Source of the DNA: Thelephora terrestris
Taxonomy: Eukaryota > Basidiomycota > Agaricomycetes > Thelephorales > Thelephoraceae
NCBI GenBank assembly: GCA_015956445.1
Contig: WIUZ02000002.1
Span: 372,001 to 436,000 of the forward strand
DNA length: 64,000 nucleotides
Reading direction: 5' to 3'
Shown here: one piece after another, positions 1 to 11,013 of the stretch
How positions within the stretch are numbered: position 1 is the first letter of the stretch
Layout: every line of letters starts with the position of its first letter
Program-made: the position numbers and the translations under genes
The notes under the pieces: model-generated
Databases searched by the model: none
What the model saw: only the letters and a program-made list of their open reading frames with translations
Told to the model about the DNA's origin: nothing

Positions 1-388
1 ACTTATGATATCGGGGGAAACATCGTGCGCATTCTCGGCAGTGGTGGTGTCGGGGTGGGTCGCGATCCAAATGACGATGGGACCGAGACTACCCTTCCCG
101 TCCTCGCCGTGAGTGAAGAATCGAGCTGCCATAACGGCCGAATAGAGAATACAGCGGGCTTTCAGGAGTTTGCAGATCTGGGGAGCGACATCGTGCCAGA
201 CCTTGTTGAGCTGCGTGTTGAAGACGCCATGAGCGGTCTTGGTAGGGGTGGAAGAGTGTCTACCCTTGGGGAGGGGGAAAGGTGGGGAAAGGATTGTCGA
301 GGAGGTCGGAGCGATAGAGGAGCTCAGGGGGGTCGAGGGAGATGCCGTGGTAATAGGCGATTCGTTCGTACTCTAAGACAAGGGTAAG
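1..388 (-). CDS. Conserved fungal hypothetical protein, internal fragment cut by the window edge
   Basis: On the minus strand one frame is open for about 129 codons, from a stop at 389-391 down to base 1. It reads like real protein, with segments such as YYHGISLDPLS, TAHGVFNTQLNKVWHDVAPQI, ARFFTHGEDGKGSLGPIVIWI and ENAHDVSPDII. I recall this pattern from a large uncharacterised family in Agaricomycetes, where an N-terminal block like this precedes a longer domain of unknown function; that is memory, not a search. The upstream end is probably a splice acceptor (TCTTAG near 374), so the first exon lies further right and was not found. The 3' part is outside the window. No catalytic motif is visible. 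Confidence 0.55.
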
Positions 389-516
389 TCACGTGTGGTA
401 CTACCAGATGTGGAAATAAGCTAAGTGACTCGCCGCCTGCAAAGGGTCGGGCAAACCTAGTCTCCTCGAGCAGACCACGTATAACAACCGACAATCACTG
501 ACAAGGGATGTACTAG

Positions 517-1188
517 GTGTGGGCAAACCAGCCGATCAAGCGGCGGCCTCTTCTCTTCACCGCGATCACCTTATGGCTTCGCCCAGAAATCTGCGACCTC
601 ACCATCGACAAACTATCCCAAGACGAACCGACCCTACGTTCCTGTGCCCGTTTGCAGAGGGTGGGTTCATCGATCCAGGGCCCACCATTTCAGCTCCATA
701 GTCGTTGGAGACAAAATGTTGCAAAGTTGGCTAGATGCTTTCTTCCCCTCGGACGAACAGATCCTTTTGTTGGTGAAAGGTCTGATACTGTGCCCACATA
801 AAGTGAATCCCTCTCCCGGGACTTCATGCGCCTCGTAGAGTATGCCCCAGCATTTGAGAACCTCCAACACCTCCTGTTCGACGGGTGGCAATAGCTATTT
901 GAAGCAGCCATAAACCCGCAATTTATCGCGGCGTTTCCACGGTCAGAGTATCTACTTTTCCCATGTTCCACGTTGCCCCCCGCGACCAGCCCCGAATATG
1001 ACGCTGATGTGTCGGAACCCAGCCACGGCGCTTACCAAGGCACCCTTGAGTTTGACGTCTGCTCTTGGGAGTTCAAAGGGACGTTATTCGCCGTGCTTGC
1101 GACATATCCCCCGTCTTGCGATACGGTCAAGATCTCCGTACAAGCTGCGGATGGAGAACTGTCCCAACGGATCTCGTCGACCTCTTGA
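517..1188 (+). pseudogene. F-box protein pseudogene (frameshifted remnant)
   Basis: Translation gives an F-box-like start (RPEICDLTIDKLSQDEPTLRSC) in one frame. It then continues as VCRGWVHRSRAHHFSSI in the next frame, a break near 645-650 that one missing base would explain. Further pieces (FMRLVEYAPAFENLQHLLFDGW near 825-890, then TLEFDVCSWEFKGTLF near 1045-1085) resemble the following region of mushroom F-box proteins, but stop codons separate them (836-838 and near 890). No splice sites restore one frame. I read it as a decayed member of the F-box family that also has intact copies at 3.7 and 17.2 kb. Confidence 0.5.
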
Positions 1189-1785
1189 CACTTTACTGTT
1201 CCGATGCCTTAGAGGTACTCGGTATCAAGCACAGGAATGACCCACCTTGTAAGTTTGGCCTCGGCCGACGGCGATCTTTACCCCTCTCAGACCCTCAATA
1301 TCGATGATGGACTCTGGACCGGAATCCACTCCGTTTGAACGCTCGCGAGAGGTCTCGTTGTAGCTTGCAAGCCAACTTGCCCCGTTACTCCCCTGTCGCT
1401 TCTGGCACGATCGCTGCAAAGCCAGACTCACAAGCAAAGGATCTCCCGGGTTCTTTCGGGAGCAAAGACGTGTGGGAGGCCATCGGCCAAGGCTTGCTTC
1501 GATTAGCAGAATTTCAAGGAGGAAACAATGCTCGGTCGGTGGAGCGGCGATCAGTCTTGGCCGAACAAGCTTACAGGACCCGGGAGAGGAAACGGTTTGA
1601 GTAGAGCTGGTGGATCGAAAGCGCCTCGAAACGTTCTTTTCCACAGTTTTCTCGAGTAGGGACGATCAACTTCATTGTACCCCCGCCTGTAGGTGGATAT
1701 ATGCTGTACTTGGAGGATTATTGACGTACGTATGGCTAATCTTACAGCCGAGTCCACCGTAAGATAAATATATTAAGATCTCTCT
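1189..1785. other. Intergenic, no gene recognised
   Basis: About 600 bases follow the F-box remnant. Open frames on both strands overlap and conflict, and none shows a recognisable domain or splice-consistent exons. The right part lies downstream of the short-chain dehydrogenase stop and probably includes its 3' untranslated region. Confidence 0.4.
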
Positions 1786-2798
1786 TCAGTCGAGATTGTC
1801 AGACCATCGTTCGTATTTCGTGATATCGGCCTCAACTGTCTTCAATTTCTGCTTTATCCAAGTGTTGGCGTCTGGTCCGATGGCCACCCTGAGAGGAAGC
1901 TCTGGCTCGCTCGCAAGCTCATGGAAAACCATCCTGGTCGCCTTGTCCGTGTCCCTGTACACCCCATTTTCCTTGAGACCGCGGATGATATTCCCCATCA
2001 ACGCCGGATCAGAATACGCAGGGTGCACAGGGAACTCAGGTGAGGATTCTTGTTGCATAAATCTTGTCTTGAAACTGCCAAATTGCAAAAGAGTAACCTT
2101 CGCGGATGTTAGATTGCTTCTGATGGGATGCGAAGGTACCAACCTTGATGTTCCACTTTGGGTCAAGTTCGGAGGCAAGGGCCTCTGTCGCACCTTCCAG
2201 AGCTAATGAGAAGAATGTCAATAATTGGAGGTTCCTTGGGAATGGTTTCGCGGAGAGTACCATGCTTTGATGCACTGTAATACCCTAAGGAAGCGAATGG
2301 GAGGATACCGGCAATAGAGGAAACATTCCATAATCTCCCGCCTTGAGGTCTATTGACCTCGCGGAAGAAACGGATCGCCTCCTTGGAAATGTTCATAGTA
2401 CCCCAAAAGTTGACGTCGAACACCTTCCTCGCAACTTCCTCGGGGGTTCCTTCGATCTCTCCTATCACGCCGCAACCTGCGTTGTTGAAGACGATATCAA
2501 TACGGCCGAGCTCTTTCTTGGCGTATTCAAAGGCGGTGATGATGTCCTCTTTATCCACGATGTCGAGTTTGAGTATATGGAGTCTGTTTGGGGGATATTT
2601 TTCCCTGAGGTGGTCCAAGGCCGAGGGTTTACGGAGAGTGGCGATTGCGATGTCTCCGTTCTCGAGGACTGTCTTGGTCATCGAGAGACCGATTCCTGAA
2701 GACGAGCCGGTGACTGGGCGCGACAGTGGTCAGCTCTGTCATGGACCGCAGCGCGATATACGGTGCTCACTGAACCAAACGAGAGGAGAGCGAGTCAT
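1786..2798 (-). CDS. Short-chain dehydrogenase/reductase (classical SDR)
   Basis: Four exons: 2771-2798, 2261-2713, 2144-2202 and 1786-2097, joined by introns of 57, 58 and 46 nt, giving 283 residues. Exon 1 plus exon 2 create the cofactor motif TGSSSGIG (about residues 11-18), which supports this start. NNAG lies at about 86-89 and the catalytic pair is in YSASK (Tyr about 155, Lys about 159), followed by ALEGATEALASELDP. The length is normal for a classical NAD(P)-dependent SDR, and the protein is presumably soluble. The substrate cannot be told from sequence. The last intron has an unusual GTTGGT donor, but the frame is kept. It is divergent from the F-box gene starting at 3739. Confidence 0.85.
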
Positions 2799-3738
2799 GA
2801 TGCTGGGATGGGCGGATGCATTTGGTGTGCCATGCAACTGCGAGTTTTAAGCAACACGGTGCTCAAATATGATATTCATTTAGTACATTGCATCCGTTTC
2901 CAAGGAAGCATTCTGAGATTCACCGTCCGCGCGGTTAGGCAGCCGTTTGCGTTTCGGTGCACCGCTGTCCGCAGGGGTCATGCGGCCCCAATGCCTCGCT
3001 TACCCCCCATCGGGCACGCGCGTAGACCTCAAGCGATGCTCAAGAACCGTGTTTCCACATAAGTTTGACCACCAAATCTGTAGGGCCGTTTGCGGCTCAC
3101 GGTTTTTGCTAGGGATGTGGCGTTAATTCTTGCGGGAGAGGTGATGGAAGTGAGTTTACCCAAGGAACCACCGAGGCTCCGCCATCGGGGGTGGCATTAG
3201 GGGCCAAGCCTACCACCAGAAGCTGATCGGTTGGCAGTCCCGCCTTGACTGCGCGTGCTCATGTAGGGTTCATTTCCAGTGGGAGGTAAATACTCCGCCC
3301 TGTTCTCCACCACGCAAGCTACACGGAAATAACGCACGGTCTAGTTGTGCATATATCTGTGACGGGAACTATAAAGAAAGGGAACACTCAGCGTGGGACC
3401 TCCGAAATGATGCCCTTGTTCAGTAGTCGGGTGTTATAAACATCGAGTTTAACCGTACTCGAGGTGCTCGAACGTCCCGCTTGACACTACGCTTAAAGTG
3501 TTAGTGCACATCAGGCTCATGGAACACACCATCTGTCCCCGTGATCCTCTATACCCGATTTACAGCTGTTGAGTTCAATGGAAAATAGTTGAGCACGCGC
3601 CTGTCCAGTGTCTGGCTCACTCCATTCGATCACCAGTGAGAACAGTTGCGTTGTGCTTTGTCGTGAGAGAAAGGAGTTCAAACTTCAAAATCGGTCACTG
3701 GAGTCTGGCGAGCCAACTCGGAGATCGCCGAACCACCC
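2799..3738. other. Divergent intergenic region between SDR and F-box genes
   Basis: This 940-base stretch must contain both promoters. It has only short overlapping ORFs and no recognised domain. I see no convincing TATA box, repeat or RNA gene. Confidence 0.4.
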
Positions 3739-5553
3739 ATGTCCGAACCCGCCGTGGCCTTTGTGTGCCTCCCTCTCGAGCTCTGGGAATGTATTCTCCT
3801 GCAACTGACCCCTTGGGAAGTGCTGAAACTCAGAAGGGTAAGACCGAATATCACTGTGCTCTGGGACACTGAGGTCCATGGGATAACCAGCTGAATCGTG
3901 GATTCCGGGATCTCATCGATGGTTCATCCACGACACAATACCGCATCCAAATGTTCGAGGAGGCTGTGGAAGAGGGGGTCGGAAGCGACTGGCTTCCCAT
4001 GAACCTCGCTGACCGGAGATCGCAACTAGAAAAGTACCGCTCGAGATGGAACCATTTCGACCGGGCTACTCAGGAGACTTTCGCCATCCCACCATTCAAT
4101 TTTCGAATATGCCAGAAGGGGTACATTGCCTATGTTTTTCGAAAAGATCGGAACTCTATGTTTTGCGCCCGAATTATTCGACTGCCGTCGACTTCTAATG
4201 GTGTGAGGCGGAGGGAATGGGTGTTAAATCTGGAGATGTTGCCTCTCGACGCAATCGTGCAAGGAATAACGTTACAGCCAGAGCTCGACCTTTTCGTCAT
4301 CATCGTAATCTCTAACGCATATACGTACGTGCCACTTCCGTTTGCATTCGTAGTCGTTGATCTGACATTCTTGCGTTCAGGGTGTTGCAGACCTACACGT
4401 TACAATTATCCGACGGGCAACCACACCCCGCCCTCCCTACGCTTGAGGTTGTTTACGCAGACCCAGGGCTCGGCCCATTGGTCGTCGCCCCGCATCTATG
4501 TGTCACTAGATCGAGGCTCGCTTTTGTGATTGTATACCTACAACCTGATTCTCGGGGAACATGCACACTCCGTGGGTATGAGCTGTGCACAGGCCGAGTC
4601 ATACTGGTGCGGTACATCCGACCCCCACCACCCTTTGTGTTTCAACCTAACAGAAGTTTCGTCAGGACGAGTTCGGAGATTTCTCTAAAATCGATTTCAT
4701 CGACGATTTCTGGTTGTTGGTTCAGAATGTCGGCCCAACTGGCGGTTTTATTCTGTGGGATACCACCAACCCGACTACTCCAAGTGTGTGGTTCCTACAG
4801 GACCCTACTCCCCCCTATCCCGGCATTTTTGATAAGCAACGAATTGAAATGACAACTAGCCCAGGCGCGACGGGAGTGTTCAACATGGATTCATCGCAAC
4901 GGATTTTGGCAATATCAGGGTGCATGGCCGCGAAAGGGGTCTGGAAGTGGTTCGCCTTTGTGATTCGTTCTTCAGCCCTGACCAGCCTTGCCTTGGGAGC
5001 GAGCCGGGGTGCGACGATCAAATGGCAGAAGTGGAAAGAACAGACTACAACGGTTGAATGGCTTTCGCGTCGCTGTATCGTGCAAGTTGAAGGCTCCCGA
5101 GTCTTCATCCTAAGGCGGTTGTTTTTGGAAGGTAAATTTGACTTAACAGTAGTTTATGATTTCTCCCGAGGGGCACGGAAGGAGCAAAGGAGCACCTCAC
5201 TGCATCTCCCGCTTGTCGGCATGCCGCGGGTTTTAAAGACTCACGACTGGTTGGCAATCTCTGGAAACACAGTCATTTTGCTTGAGGTGCGCGATTTGAT
5301 CTCCGTACTTACCTGTCCGATACTCAGATTGACTCCAGAGTTGTCTGGGTATGGGAAGCAGGCAGGCTTCCACCGCAATCACTTTGTCCGTTTGAGCACA
5401 AGTGTGGATCGTCTCACTTCTTTTGCCCGCCTTGATTCTTGCAAGTCTCAAAGCCCCATTCCTGTCGGGCATATCATACGGACCACGAACTTGCAGGAAA
5501 ATAGAAAACGAGACATTATTTACTTTGATCTAGTAATTTTGCATGCTGAGTGA
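3739..5553 (+). CDS. F-box protein
   Basis: Four exons: 3739-3837, 3891-4324, 4381-4606 and 4654-5553, 552 residues. Exon 1 encodes an F-box (VCLPLELWECILLQLTPWEVLKLRR). Exon 2 continues LNRGFRDLIDGSSTTQYRIQMFEEAVEEG, then RRSQLEKYRSRWNHFD, the layout common in Agaricomycete F-box proteins. The F-box would bind Skp1 in an SCF ubiquitin ligase; the rest, a beta-rich region without clear repeats, would recognise a substrate that is unknown. Introns are 53, 56 and 47 nt, and all junctions keep frame. The last exon (900 nt) is open throughout, but a small extra intron near its end cannot be excluded. The final about 50 residues are less certain. Confidence 0.75.
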
Positions 5554-5691
5554 ACCAAGCCCGTATATCAAAGGTACGATGCAGTACGAGATAATTCGTT
5601 AACGGCGAGTCGTGAATTTTCATGAATCCCCAGCACAAGGGACATGGCTCGTGCGGGTCTAGTTCCAATCCAACCTAAAGACAAAATGGGT

Positions 5692-6880
5692 CTAACGGCG
5701 TCGTAAACCAACATCAGCAACATTTCCGGTTTCCCTGTTTATGCGGCTGTTCCGACTCTTTGTCCATCCAAACCACTTCCACAATACGTTCTCTGCGAAA
5801 ATCTCACCGAAGCCGATCATCACGCCATTAACGAAAGGCAGGAAGAGGTTGATGGTGAGTGATCCCAAGAGAGCGATTACCCGGGTCTTGGTTGAGAGGG
5901 AGGAGTCGAAGATTGAGGTAGATGCTGGGGGACGAGGTGGTAGATCGTTCCCTTGGTGGTCGTGTGCACGGTTCCGAGACCCGGTATCGTGGCGGTTGCG
6001 CGTGTCCTGGTGGGTTGCTGATGAGGGTTGATGGGAACCTTGTTGGGAATGTTGGTCGGGTTGTGACAGAGAGGGGTAGGATGAGGTTAGCGAGCTAGGA
6101 ATAGACGAACCCAATTTCGAGGTGGAGGAGTTGGATGGAGAGCGTTGGTGCCTAGCCGTCTGTGCTTGCCGTTCTGGCTCGTGTGTTATAGGGAGAGTGG
6201 TTAAAGAGGAGCTCGACGGCGATAAGTCCTGATTGGTTATTTCCTGTGATGGAGATGTCAAAATCCTAGTCATCGGAGTGAACTGCAAGGCAAACGAAAA
6301 AAAAAAACTCACTGGGGTTATGTTTACGGAGATGACGGCTGGACTATCAGCTTCACTGACTTCCTCCCACCCAGTTCCAAGTTCTCCTGTAGCACCACGC
6401 TGAATCTTGGCGAGATGCTCACCCAGCTCGGGTTCATCCTGTCCAGGACTGACGCCGACAGTGGGGGTGGGACCGATAGTCGACCTCTTAGCCTCCCACT
6501 CGCTCCGGACCTTCTCCGCCTTCTCTCGCTGTACGGCGTTCTCGTGTTTCCACTTGGCCAAGTTCGATTCATACTCCGTTTTCCATTCGTCGTGGGTATC
6601 ACCCGGGACGGGCCCCTTCGACGCGTCTGAACCGGGCTGAGGTGCGGAGGTGGCCGTGGGAGGAGGGGTAATCGCAGTTCCCGAAGTAGTAGAAACGGCA
6701 GCCTCCTCGGAGCCAACTGTAGGGATCGAGCTCACGTTGGAGAAAGAATTCTCGAGAGCGGCCTGTTCCGCAGCATAAATGCACGATTAAAATTGGCGGA
6801 AGGGATGAAGAGAGGTGAACGAGACGTACTTGGAGGATTACTTCCCGGTCGACATCTAGGGGACCTGTGTTGGTGCTCAT
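5692..6880 (-). CDS. MIM1: Mitochondrial import protein Mim1/Tom13 family
   Basis: Three exons: 6830-6880, 6328-6762 and 5692-6282, 358 residues. The C-terminus holds one membrane helix in LGSLTINLFLPFVNGVMIGFGEIFA (about residues 301-325), followed by a basic tail. The LPFxNGxMxGFGExFA pattern is the signature of Mim1/Tom13, the outer-mitochondrial-membrane subunit that helps insert alpha-helical outer-membrane proteins such as Tom20 and Tom70. The long N-terminal part (about 290 residues) is Ser/Thr/Pro/Gln-rich, probably disordered and cytosolic, and includes a charged stretch (DEWKTEYESNLAKWKHENAVQREKAEKVRSEWEAK) that could form a helix. Intron 2 (6283-6327) is 45 nt with an 11-T tract and is a multiple of three, so retention would not break the frame. 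Confidence 0.8.
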
Positions 6881-7530
6881 GATGGAAAGAGGCGGAAGGA
6901 GGGACGGAGAAGCCGGAAGCGCTCAGCATGACGGATTCGGACGGCAACCGGTTTGACCCACATCAGCTTACCCTCCGTCTTTGCGCCAGCGCTTGAATTT
7001 TTGGGGTTATCGAATACTGTCTGGAATACCGCAGCACTGCGTCCATGGAATCGCTGATTCACTCTCTGCGGATTTATGTGTCTGATGAGGATCCAGGCGG
7101 CCCCCTATGAATCGGATACCCGAAGTGGAGAAGTTGGTGCCTACGGTGTTTTCTTGGCATGTTAGAGTCGGGCATTCTCTGCTGTGATCAGCTGGTCACA
7201 GATCTCTTAGGGGTTCCTCTCGGCCTGAACTTGAAGTCTGCACCGTTGTCTACTCCCTCCCTTCTCCCCCGGGCCCGCGCATATCCACCGTGACCTTTCT
7301 CATTGGGTTGAACCGCGAAACGTTTGCGGAGGCTCGGACAGTGGTAACATCGGCTGCCATCGATCGCGATACCCCCCTACCTCGTCGCTGACTCACTGAT
7401 GATGTCGTTGGTGGTCGGATAGCCCCTATTCTTTTGACCGATTTATAGACCCTGTTCGACGATGGACCTCTCTCCCCCACCGCCACCACACAACCAAAAC
7501 CAGTTGATCAGCCTTTCTTCTATCGCTTAA
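6881..7530. other. Divergent promoter region between MIM1 and Tudor-like gene
   Basis: 650 bases separate two divergent start codons. Short ORFs here overlap on both strands without domains. Presumed 5' untranslated regions and promoters for both genes; no specific motif could be assigned. Confidence 0.4.
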
Positions 7531-7864
7531 ATGACGACTTCCAGCGCTCAGTTCAAGGTCTGTACGGTCCCGTTCACATTGCATCTCGTTCTGAATGTTC
7601 TACCAGATCGGCGACTTCGTCGAATACCGACCGATTGGCGGTGCATCGGACAACGTCTCTCATAGTAAGGGCGAGATTAGGAAAGTGTTCGAGACCGGAG
7701 ACGGCAGCGTCCGCTATGCCATCAATAACAAAAATACAGGCAAGACGAGCAACTATCAGGTCCGAGCCCATCCGTCGAGCTTGCCCCTCCGTCGAGACTC
7801 ATGTGCTGCGTTCGTTCTTTAGGAATCCAACATCGTCGGCAAGATTGAGCGTCCTTCAGCTTGA
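7531..7864 (+). CDS. Small hypervirulence-associated-type Tudor domain protein
   Basis: Three exons: 7531-7557, 7607-7759 and 7823-7864, 73 residues. The protein reads FKIGDFVEYRPIGGASDN, then a short linker, then VRYAINNKNTGKTSNYQESNIVGKIE. A VGDxVEYRP start, a Ser/Asn loop and a final TxYxESNIV match the Hva1-type TUDOR domain (DUF2945-like) of small fungal proteins. These are usually annotated as hypothetical; the name comes from a fungal hypervirulence-associated protein and does not prove a role in virulence. The fold suggests a small beta barrel able to bind a ligand or partner. The first 9-codon exon and both introns (49 and 63 nt) keep the frame. Confidence 0.75.
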
Positions 7865-9349
7865 GCGATTGTAACTCCCCACTGTTTCCATTGTTGAATG
7901 TATCTCCCCCCCTTCCTTGTGGCCTGTATTGTCTTGACGGATTAAACAAATGTAAAGATTCAAGGAAGTCGCCCCTGAGTGCTCTGAACGGAGGTTTCAA
8001 CGTTCTCCCTTGAATTTCCTGAATCAGGAACGCGGCCTGGAAGTTACAAAGCGTACTTCAAGGGTCCCGACCCGTTCTAGAACGTCATCATCAACAGAAT
8101 CAAACCATACGGGCACAAGCGGTTCGTTAGCCTCCTGTTTCTTCATGTAAGCAATCCCGCGGAAAAGGTGTGTCCGTCGGAGCTGCAAGCTTTGCAGGGA
8201 CTATCCGGCGTTTTCCTCTCTCGCCAAATCAAATCGTAGCTCGCCACTTCCGCAAACTTGCGAGCGAAGGTTATTCTCAACTTGCCAAGCTATGCTATTC
8301 CCGGTACTCATTGCGTCCGAGACTCGATCTTGGTCGCTTCGGAGGTTCAGCTCACCGCCGTCGGTTCGTCCCTGGACGGCTTCAGCTGGTGGGAGCCAAC
8401 TGGGCGGTCCACCTCCCAAACACGGGTGCAAGCGGGACGAATAAGCTAGGTCTTGTAGGGTCGACTTCAAACCGATCGGGCGGAACGCGCGGGACCGTGG
8501 GTCGCTAGCTTTATGCACGAGCGAACCGCTCCGCTCACTCAATCGTTTCTACATTCTTCATCTCATGACTCAAACTCAAATTCCCTGCCCGGTCCTGTCC
8601 CGCTTCGACCGACCTAGCACCTTTCTATGTCTTTATAGCCCTTTGAACGGAAATGCTCCCCACAATTGCCTCCGAGTACAAATCTATCGAGTTCTTTTTT
8701 CCCCTGCTGATCCTACGTATGTGCGGAGCTCCCGGGTCCTTTCATTTTCCCTTTCAAACGCAGTTCTCGGGCTCCAGTCTGTACTTGCAACGCTGTTTGA
8801 TTGCCCAGCGCATCAAAGACTCCACGAAAGCCCAGACGCTCGCACTCTTCGGTTTCACCGGTAACGCCAGCAATCGTTTCAAATGCATCTGGGCGCGGCA
8901 GTCAATGCTGGTCTTGATCTTGATCATAGTCTTGCAAGCAGAGGAACGCGCTGTCTGACCGACATACGCTGATGGCCGGAGCGAGACCACCGCGCTCTTG
9001 ACCACCACGCTGGACAACGCCGGTTTCACGCCACCGGTTCCAACTCGAGGCTTCCGAGACCCTTGGGTGCGAGGATCAGGAAACTTGACGCCCATCTTGT
9101 TTGCCGCCTTCCTTTTCGAACCGGGAACTGAGATCACTAACTGCTGGATCCCTCGTTCGGTCTGCAAAGCTAAAGATGGTCACCAATAGACTCACCGGCG
9201 GTAGGCTCGGGCATCATCTGCTGGTCGGTATATTAGTGATGTGGGTACCAGAAACCGCCCTCGCACACACTCCGTGACCCCGCCCCATTTCCACCTGCCG
9301 GGAATACCCTTCCTCCCCCTTGTTGTTCGAAGACTTGGAAGTGGCCGTG
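7865..9349. other. Poorly resolved region without an assignable gene
   Basis: About 1.5 kb with several medium ORFs on both strands (for example 8653-8958 plus and 8754-9167 minus, 137 codons). None carries a recognised domain and they contradict each other. The minus ORF has basic, hydrophobic-poor composition and no splice partner that I could find. This may be decayed sequence or an intron-rich gene that I could not assemble. Confidence 0.3.
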
Positions 9350-10237
9350 ATGATGGCATCGCTTGCGTGCGAGGGTCCAATCTATGCGGAAGACGGTTAC
9401 CCTCTACCCAGCTTGTTGAACCCTGCCGTCGGGTGGGTGAGGCATATTCCGTTGCCGACACTGGTAGCCTATAGGGAAAAGGCGAGTCGAGCCACGGCTA
9501 AACATCATTTTTGTGGCGTTTCCAACTAAGTTGCATGCAGGTATTTCCGAGGGAGATCCATCACATCCTGCCCCTCGAGCGACCGGACTGTTGGGTGACA
9601 TGCGATTCGATCGGCCTTTTCCTCGAAACCGAATGCCAGTTCCCATTGGAATCAGAATCTGGATCGGAGGACGAGTGTGATTGCCACCACGAAGAGCACG
9701 AACCAGTTCCAAGATACCGAAGGCAAGGGTTCGGTCTGACCAAGCTGTTTGTCAAGAAGGCCAGCATAGAGTTGATAGACCTGTATCGGCGTTTCGTGAG
9801 TCCGGTCATCTCTCATCTTTCTGCTGGCTGCTTCTTTTCTTCGACCACCTTTCGTGGCGGGTGGGAACGCTTCATCTAAAGGCCGCTCCACACCGTCCTA
9901 TCGAACGCGCCCTGAATATGTAGATCTTCTCTTCTTGCTGCGTTTGTTCATATATGGGCTTTACTCGTCTCCGTCTTGTCAGCCCCACCAGTGGACTGTC
10001 TTATTGATCCAGGAGTGTCATCCTCCTGCTACCCGGCCCCCACTCATTGCAATACGCCGTCTTTGATTCGAATCTGCTGCGGCAAATCAGTGACGTTGAT
10101 CGCTGATCCCCGGATTACAGTTGTTGCCAGACCTCGCAGGTCCTAAACTCAAGCTGGTCTGTTCGCCAGAGAACCGAGACCGATGGATCGCCCCTTCGCA
10201 CTTTGACGCGTTTCTGGAACATCTGTACAACAACTGA
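9350..10237 (+). CDS. Probable intron-containing hypothetical gene (structure incomplete)
   Basis: Coding-like pieces occur in order on the plus strand: MMASLACEGPIYAEDGYPLPSL from 9350; VFPREIHHILPLERPDCW, then an acidic stretch ending in the DECDCHHEEHEP region and RRQGFGLTKLFVKKASIELIDLYRRF from about 9541 to 9798, ending at a good donor (GTGAGTCC); SVILLLPGPHSLQYA from about 10012; and LLPDLAGPKLKLVCSPENRDRW to FLEHLYNN with a stop at 10235-10237. Composition and plausible splice signals argue for one gene. I could not close every junction (the first may need a GC donor near 9481), and I recognise no family. The acidic Cys/His cluster may bind metal, but this is inference. Confidence 0.35.
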
Positions 10238-11013
10238 AGATATTTATGCCTTCCACTACGTTCATTTGTCACCTACAGTACCTAACCCACCCCATCCTGT
10301 ATTCGATGTTCCCCCTACTAGGAAATGTTTATCAATCGTTTTGTAAGCTTTGATTTCCTCCCGTCGTTGGTTCCGAGAGTGTGAGAAACTGGAAGCGAAA
10401 TGAACCGATGCGCCGGGATTAACCGAGAGTCGGTTCGTCCAGTTTTCAAGATCGCGGTCTGGCTCTGGAGATCTGAAGGCTGACAACCTTCGCACTTAGC
10501 GAGGCGGATACGACGGGTAAAAAAATAAAGAAAAGAATGTCGGCTACGGCGACTACGACGTTGTCTGATACCCTCGTCGTGGGTCGACAGCCACAACAGT
10601 CGGTGGGTGCTCGTCCTCCCTTTCGTCTCTCTCCCCCCACCACTCCCATCCTATCCCGGTTCTCCGACCCTTTTTAGCCTCATTCTACAATCCCCTTCGC
10701 CAACGGTCGAACGGTCTCGATCCCCATTCACATTCGCAAACCGCCCCGGTGGGGTTCGGTTCTCACCGCTCGCACGGGTAAACGAACACACAGATAGCCA
10801 CCCGACCTAGGCCACTACCATCCGCAATGTGCCGTCTGCGTGTTGCGGTGTCTTTAAGCCGGGAGAGAGCCGCGGTTCCTCGTGGGCTGGAACCGGATGT
10901 CGTGTTTCGTGGCGTGTGCGGCGGGATGATCGATTTCGTCGAATCGTCGAGCCAAAGGCCGGTCTGGTCTGCGTGAAGGCAGACGGGAGGCAAGGGAAAA
11001 GGTTGAGTCCCTG
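10238..11013. other. Intergenic, upstream of the SANT-like gene
   Basis: About 780 bases with conflicting short ORFs. The part from about 10600 is pyrimidine-rich on the plus strand (runs such as CTCTCTCCCCCC), as often seen in fungal promoters and 5' leaders. No coding signal recognised. Confidence 0.4.

Noticed and set aside
2163-2275. Possible truncation of the SDR at the active site
   Set aside because: A 58-nt intron (2203-2260) joins YYSASKH to ALEGATEALASELDP, the normal continuation.
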